From assembly GCA_964394085.1 (NCBI GenBank), contig CAYMWF010000070.1, positions 1-24,160 on the forward strand: 24,160 nt of DNA. The letters are read 5' to 3'. The DNA is from CAYMWF01 sp964394085 [NCBI: uncultured Gemmatimonadota bacterium]. Its GTDB lineage: Bacteria; GCA-2686955; CAYMWF01. Position numbers and translations under genes: made by a program. Positions within the stretch are counted from its first letter, which is position 1. Each line of letters starts with the position of its first letter. This document shows, one piece after another, positions 20,812 through 24,160 of this stretch. Below the pieces are notes generated by a model. The model was not told where the DNA came from, searched no databases, and saw only the letters and a program-made list of their open reading frames with translations.

Positions 20812-23208
20812 CTACGGGGCCGCGACCACCTCGATATCGAAAGATGCGCTCGCGACTGGCTCGCCCGCCAGGGCGATCTCCACTGTTATCGTATACCAGC
20901 CGAGGGGAGTGTTCCCTGGAACGAACAGCGATACCGCCGTCGAAACCTCTTCGCCCGCTCCGAGAATCAACGGGGGTCCGCTGTAGAGCTGCCTGACGGT
21001 GGACGCGGGGCCGTCCGCCGCGAGGTTCGCATAGTCGAAAGAAGCCTCCTCCGCCCCGTTATTGACCGCGCCAGCCGTGAAAACGAGGGTTTCGCCGGGA
21101 GCGATTGAACCGGGATAATCGGCGAGGAAAACCTCGAGACCGGCGGCCGGAACGTATTCATCGGCGCCCATGTCGAACCCGTCGCCCAGCGGTCTCGTAT
21201 CGCCGTCGATATCATCGTAGACGCCGGCATCGAGACCTGTGTCGATGCATGGGGAATCGATCGCCAGGTGGAAGTCGCCCCCCGCGGGGTCGGCGAAGAG
21301 GGGATCCGCATCGATGTTGCCGTCGCCCGTCCAGCCCCCTTCGACGTCGCTCCAGGTGACCGTTACCGAGCCGCCGGCGCAGTAGATCTGGGCTCCCGCC
21401 GAAGCTTCATTGCCCCAGAGGATCGTGTTCGTAACCGTCGGCGAGGAATAGATGCCGCAGTACAGCCCGCCCCCTTCGCTGTCGGAAATGTTTTCGCTGA
21501 CCGTATTGTGGACAATCGAAACCGAATGGGAGCCGACGCAGTAGATACCGCCGGCGCGCCATCCCGTGTTACCGGTGATCATGTTGTTGCTGATCGCGGC
21601 CGGCGACTGGAGGTAGATTCCGCCCCCTTCGCCGCTGTCGTTGCCGGAAACGGTGTTGCCTTCTATGACTAGAGTCGAATATCCCTGGAACCACAGTCCG
21701 CCCCCGCCCTCTGAAGCGTAGTTGTCCGCGATCAGGTTGCCCGTAATCGTCGCCTCCGTAAACTGACCCCCGATGCCGCCGCCGCCGCCGTAGTCGCTGG
21801 CCCGGTTGCCGGTGATGATATTGCCGCTCAAAACCGGCGAACCTCCTTCGCAGTAGATGCCGGCTCCCAGGCCGGAGATGCGGTTGCCCGAAATCGTGCT
21901 GCCCGTGAGCTCGGGCGATGAGTCGACCAGGTAGACGCCGCCGCCGTCCCTGGAGCTGTTGTTCTCGATGACGAGGTTCCGCAGAACCGGCGACGAGCCG
22001 GCGCAGTAGATTCCGCCTCCCTCGTCCATGTCGCCGTTCCTGATCGTAAATCCTTCCAGCACGGAAGTTTCATCCTCGCCGTTTATGAAGAGGAAACCCC
22101 TGTGGGAGCCTTCGCAGTCGATTACCGATTCACCGCGGCCGTCCCTCCCACCCTGCAGCGTCACGGCGTGCCCGTCGAAGTCTATATCCGTGTTTCCGAT
22201 GCCCGTATACGTTCCGGAGGCTACCAGGATCGAGTCGCCGTCGTCCGAGGCGTCGACGGCGGCCTGGATGGTGGCGTAATCTTCCGGAACCCGGATGATG
22301 CCGGTGTCGATGGATCCGTGGATATATACGGTGTCGCCGCCGCCGTTCGAAGCGACGTCGATATCCGCTCCGAACCCGCCGGCTCCTTCGGGAAAGACCC
22401 CGTCGACCGTAACCAGCTCTTCACCGAACTCCGACAGGGAGAATTCCGCCGGAGTCACGGAAGTTATCCAGTCCGCCGATTCGGTGATCACCACGTCGAG
22501 GGTGCCCGACCCGGTGTTAAACACCGTAAAAACCGCGGAGAAAGGAACTCCGGTTTCCTCCCTGCCCAGGTCGATGTCGACCGGATCTACGTCAAGGCAG
22601 GGCGTGCCGGAATTCTCCGGGTTGACATCGATGAACGGATTCTCGAAGAAGTCGACCGAGTTGTCGTCCGTGTCCTGGTAGGGCAGCCTCTCGAAGCTGT
22701 AACCGGAACCCGTGGGATCGGCTATTGGAGTCCCTTCGAACGGTTCGCCGGGATCGGGAGTGCCCCAGCCGAGGGCGTCGATGACGATGTCCGCGGCGTC
22801 GCGCAGAGCGATGCCGTGATTCGTATTGGTCAGCGCCATTTCATCCTCGACATCGGCCGACGGCCAGCCGGGATCGTCCCGCCCGGTGGACCATCCGCCG
22901 TCGGCCACAAGGAAGTACCCGTGGGCCGGGATGACGCCCGCCGGAATCTCAGCTTCGACCCCGTTCCCGTCCCAGAGATCCCAGCCCGATATGTCGATAT
23001 CGAAATCGGTGGGATTGAAGAGCTCCACGAACTCGCTGTTGTTCTCGCTGTAGGCGTCGGCGTAGACCTCGCTTATCAGCGGATGATCGGTTTCGGGCGC
23101 GAGACCGGATGAACCGTCCGGCGGCGAGATGAGCCCCGCCGCTGCGGTGCAGACCGCCGCGATCAGCAAGAGCGCCGGAACGATACAAGCAGATTTGACT
23201 GAATTCAT
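20812..23208 (-). CDS. Secreted lamin-tail domain/beta-helix protein
   Basis: A protein of 798 residues. GGGGAG lies 7 nt before ATG. The signal peptide is MNSVKSACIVPALLLIAAVC, then TAAAG. Residues 43-200 are a lamin-tail domain (LISEVYADAYSENNSEFVEL, DISGWDLWDG, YFLVADGG). Residues 207-302 are an Ig-like beta domain (PFSAVFTVFNTGSGTLDVVI). Residues 304-685 are a right-handed beta-helix opening with IRVPEDYATIQAAVDASDDG, with about ten GGGIYC-type coils such as EGGGIYLQS and GAGIYCEGG. It closes with SPCIDTG...DMGADEY. Residues 690-798 are another Ig-like domain (SIAPGETLVFTAGAVNNGAE). There is no C-terminal anchor or recognisable sorting tail. The role is probably extracellular or cell-surface binding. 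It ends in TAG and faces the glycosyltransferase convergently. Confidence 0.93.
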   Translation of the reverse strand: MNSVKSACIVPALLLIAAVCTAAAGLISPPDGSSGLAPETDHPLISEVYADAYSENNSEFVELFNPTDFDIDISGWDLWDGNGVEAEIPAGVIPAHGYFLVADGGWSTGRDDPGWPSADVEDEMALTNTNHGIALRDAADIVIDALGWGTPDPGEPFEGTPIADPTGSGYSFERLPYQDTDDNSVDFFENPFIDVNPENSGTPCLDVDPVDIDLGREETGVPFSAVFTVFNTGSGTLDVVITESADWITSVTPAEFSLSEFGEELVTVDGVFPEGAGGFGADIDVASNGGGDTVYIHGSIDTGIIRVPEDYATIQAAVDASDDGDSILVASGTYTGIGNTDIDFDGHAVTLQGGRDGRGESVIDCEGSHRGFLFINGEDETSVLEGFTIRNGDMDEGGGIYCAGSSPVLRNLVIENNSSRDGGGVYLVDSSPELTGSTISGNRISGLGAGIYCEGGSPVLSGNIITGNRASDYGGGGGIGGQFTEATITGNLIADNYASEGGGGLWFQGYSTLVIEGNTVSGNDSGEGGGIYLQSPAAISNNMITGNTGWRAGGIYCVGSHSVSIVHNTVSENISDSEGGGLYCGIYSSPTVTNTILWGNEASAGAQIYCAGGSVTVTWSDVEGGWTGDGNIDADPLFADPAGGDFHLAIDSPCIDTGLDAGVYDDIDGDTRPLGDGFDMGADEYVPAAGLEVFLADYPGSIAPGETLVFTAGAVNNGAEEASFDYANLAADGPASTVRQLYSGPPLILGAGEEVSTAVSLFVPGNTPLGWYTITVEIALAGEPVASASFDIEVVAAP

Positions 23209-23259
23209 TGTATTCTCCCCGTCACAGGCTGTTGACTTCGATATCTAATACCGGGATAC

Positions 23260-23268
23260 ATTATATCA
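23260..23268 (-). promoter_or_regulatory. Extended -10 promoter of the lamin-tail/beta-helix gene
   Basis: On the minus strand TGATATAAT, that is, the extended TG one base before a perfect TATAAT (23260-23265). No good -35 is seen, which is typical for extended -10 promoters. The predicted leader is about 45 nt. Confidence 0.55.
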
Positions 23269-23450
23269 CACAGACAATCATAAGGGAAATTAAAATTATA
23301 ACTCCGCTTCCCATCCATCGGCGCTTTTCGTTTCTCCATCCTGCGCGAGGAATGATGGACGACTCCGACCACTCCGCGGGATCCGGAATGCCGACGCCCT
23401 GGAATGTCCGGGAGGCCACATCGGATCGCACGAGTAATTTCTATTCAAAG

Positions 23451-23479
23451 TTGCATGGTCTCCCGAGCACGAGTATAAT
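23451..23479 (+). promoter_or_regulatory. Sigma70-type promoter for the right-edge beta-helix gene
   Basis: TTGCAT (23451-23456), a 17-nt spacer, and a perfect TATAAT (23474-23479). Transcription would begin near 23486, about 180 nt before the beta-helix ATG at 23664. Confidence 0.6.
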
Positions 23480-23664
23480 TCTTTCAAAGGAAGACTGAAA
23501 CAAGTGAAACCCTCGAATCTCGGTGTGAGGATTTCGCTGACCAGCTCATTGAAGATTATAATGATGATGATTCGAAAATACTTCCAACAGGTGAAATGAA
23601 ACAGCAAGGGCAGGTAACGAACTTCGTACTCGACTTCATGAAACACTACGAGGAGGGTCAGTGA
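23479..23664 (+). pseudogene. Short acidic open fragment without start codon, coupled to the beta-helix gene
   Basis: A stretch of 62 codons between a TAA (23476-23478) and the TGA at 23662-23664. It contains protein-like sequence (DFADQLIEDYNDDDSKILPT, then GQVTNFVLDFMKHYEEGQ) but has no ATG, GTG or TTG until ATG 23596. Its TGA shares one base with the beta-helix ATG, a common sign of translational coupling. It may be the 3' remnant of a gene lost upstream, or a small gene starting at 23596. A different frame offers GTG 23504 after AAGGAAG, giving a 31-residue peptide. I do not recognise any of them. Confidence 0.35.
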
Positions 23665-24160
23665 TGTTGACTAGAATCTCCTTATTATTGCTTTCGATAA
23701 TTCAGTTTTCTGTAACCTATCCCGATTCACAATGTTTTGCTGCTACCCATCTGGTAGCTCAATATAATGACACGACAATCCAAGAAGCCATAGACGCTGC
23801 CGAAGAGGGTGACACTGTTCTGGTTGATCCCGGAACCTATACGGGTGAAGGTAATAGAGATCTCAACTTCCGCGGCAAAAATATCGTTCTTATTTCTGAC
23901 TGTGGGCCTGAGAATACGGTGATTGATTGTGAAGAACTCGGCAGGGGATTCTATCTCTACTCAGGAGAGAGCGAGACTGCAGTAATCGCCGGTTTCACCG
24001 TCAAGAACGGCTACAGCGACAATAGGGGTGCATCTATCTATATCTCAAATTCAACCCCATTAATTACCAGCTGTTTCATATTCTTTGGTTTCAGCCCAAA
24101 TGGTGGCGCTGGAATCTGTCTGGAGTCAAGCTCCTCGATAATAGAAGGTTGCTCAATTTC
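23664..24160 (+). CDS. Secreted beta-helix protein (3' end beyond window)
   Basis: 165 codons are visible, open to the right edge. AGGAGGG (23651-23657) lies 6 nt before ATG. The signal peptide is MLTRISLLLLSIIQFSVTYP, then DSQCFAA. The mature protein starts a right-handed beta-helix with DTTIQEAIDAAEEGDTVLVD, PGTYTGEGNRDLNFRGKNIV and TVIDCEELGRGF, then coils of the GASIYISNSTP and GAGICLESSSS type. The cap is clearly homologous to those of the beta-helix genes at 1-2314 and 20812-23208, and the VIDCE...RGF stretch is most like the latter. It is divergent from that gene and may be a paralogue pair with it. DNA is AT-richer than the core. Domains after the helix cannot be seen. Confidence 0.88.
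   Translation, partial: MLTRISLLLLSIIQFSVTYPDSQCFAATHLVAQYNDTTIQEAIDAAEEGDTVLVDPGTYTGEGNRDLNFRGKNIVLISDCGPENTVIDCEELGRGFYLYSGESETAVIAGFTVKNGYSDNRGASIYISNSTPLITSCFIFFGFSPNGGAGICLESSSSIIEGCSI

Larger units (their letters stand above)
23209..23663. other. Divergent intergenic region between two beta-helix genes
   Basis: About 455 bp. It holds promoters for both directions (23260-23268 minus, 23451-23479 plus) and a short open fragment (23479-23664). Between 23290 and 23440 I see no gene, RNA or repeat. Confidence 0.5.

Noticed and set aside
22102-23112. A 336-codon plus-strand open frame
   Set aside because: Antisense to the lamin-tail/beta-helix gene. Its length comes from the GC-rich repetitive helix coding sequence.

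Overview
The window looks like a chromosomal piece of an uncultured, moderately GC-rich Gram-negative bacterium, most likely of the FCB superphylum or a neighbouring candidate phylum. The taxonomic placement is inference. It rests on large secreted right-handed beta-helix proteins, a lamin-tail domain, a periplasmic multiheme cytochrome, and archaeal-type isoprenoid ether-lipid genes next to ordinary bacterial genes. I saw no rRNA, tRNA, CRISPR array or transposase. TAA, TGA and TAG all end genes here, so the standard code is assumed.

Layout. (1) 1-5476, minus strand: a promoter at 5448-5476 drives a 999-codon secreted glycosidase/propeller-like gene whose 5' end is damaged, followed 19 nt later by a beta-helix gene that runs off the left edge. 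(2) 5401-6020: a gene-free stretch with a 258-bp nested inverted-repeat element. (3) 6021-11144, plus strand: a tightly packed operon of PHP-type metallohydrolase, UbiA prenyltransferase, 2x[4Fe-4S] ferredoxin, geranylgeranyl reductase-family flavoprotein and geranylgeranylglyceryl-phosphate synthase-family protein. This is a nearly complete set for building and saturating archaeal-type ether lipids. (4) 11137-13612, minus strand: a sulfotransferase followed by a radical SAM/SPASM-like protein, convergent with the lipid operon and overlapping it by 8 nt. (5) 13613-14221: a gene-free stretch with a perfect 37-bp palindrome, a hairpin and 23-bp tandem repeats. (6) 14222-17424, plus strand: a GNAT acetyltransferase and a secreted five-heme cytochrome c. 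(7) 17700-20681, plus strand: two more radical SAM paralogues and a family 2 glycosyltransferase. (8) 20812-23208, minus strand: a secreted lamin-tail/beta-helix protein. (9) 23451-24160, plus strand: a promoter, a short open fragment and the start of another beta-helix protein cut by the right edge.

How it may work together. The lipid operon can be read as a pathway: GGGPS makes the first ether bond to glycerol-1-phosphate, UbiA adds the second chain, and the flavoprotein saturates the chains using electrons from the co-translated ferredoxin. The three radical SAM proteins share one architecture and the same last five residues (HVNFI). They sit beside a sulfotransferase and a glycosyltransferase, so a lipid-, glycan- or small-molecule-tailoring role is plausible but unproven. 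The two outer flanks are lower in GC and carry surface or secreted proteins, unlike the GC-rich metabolic core.
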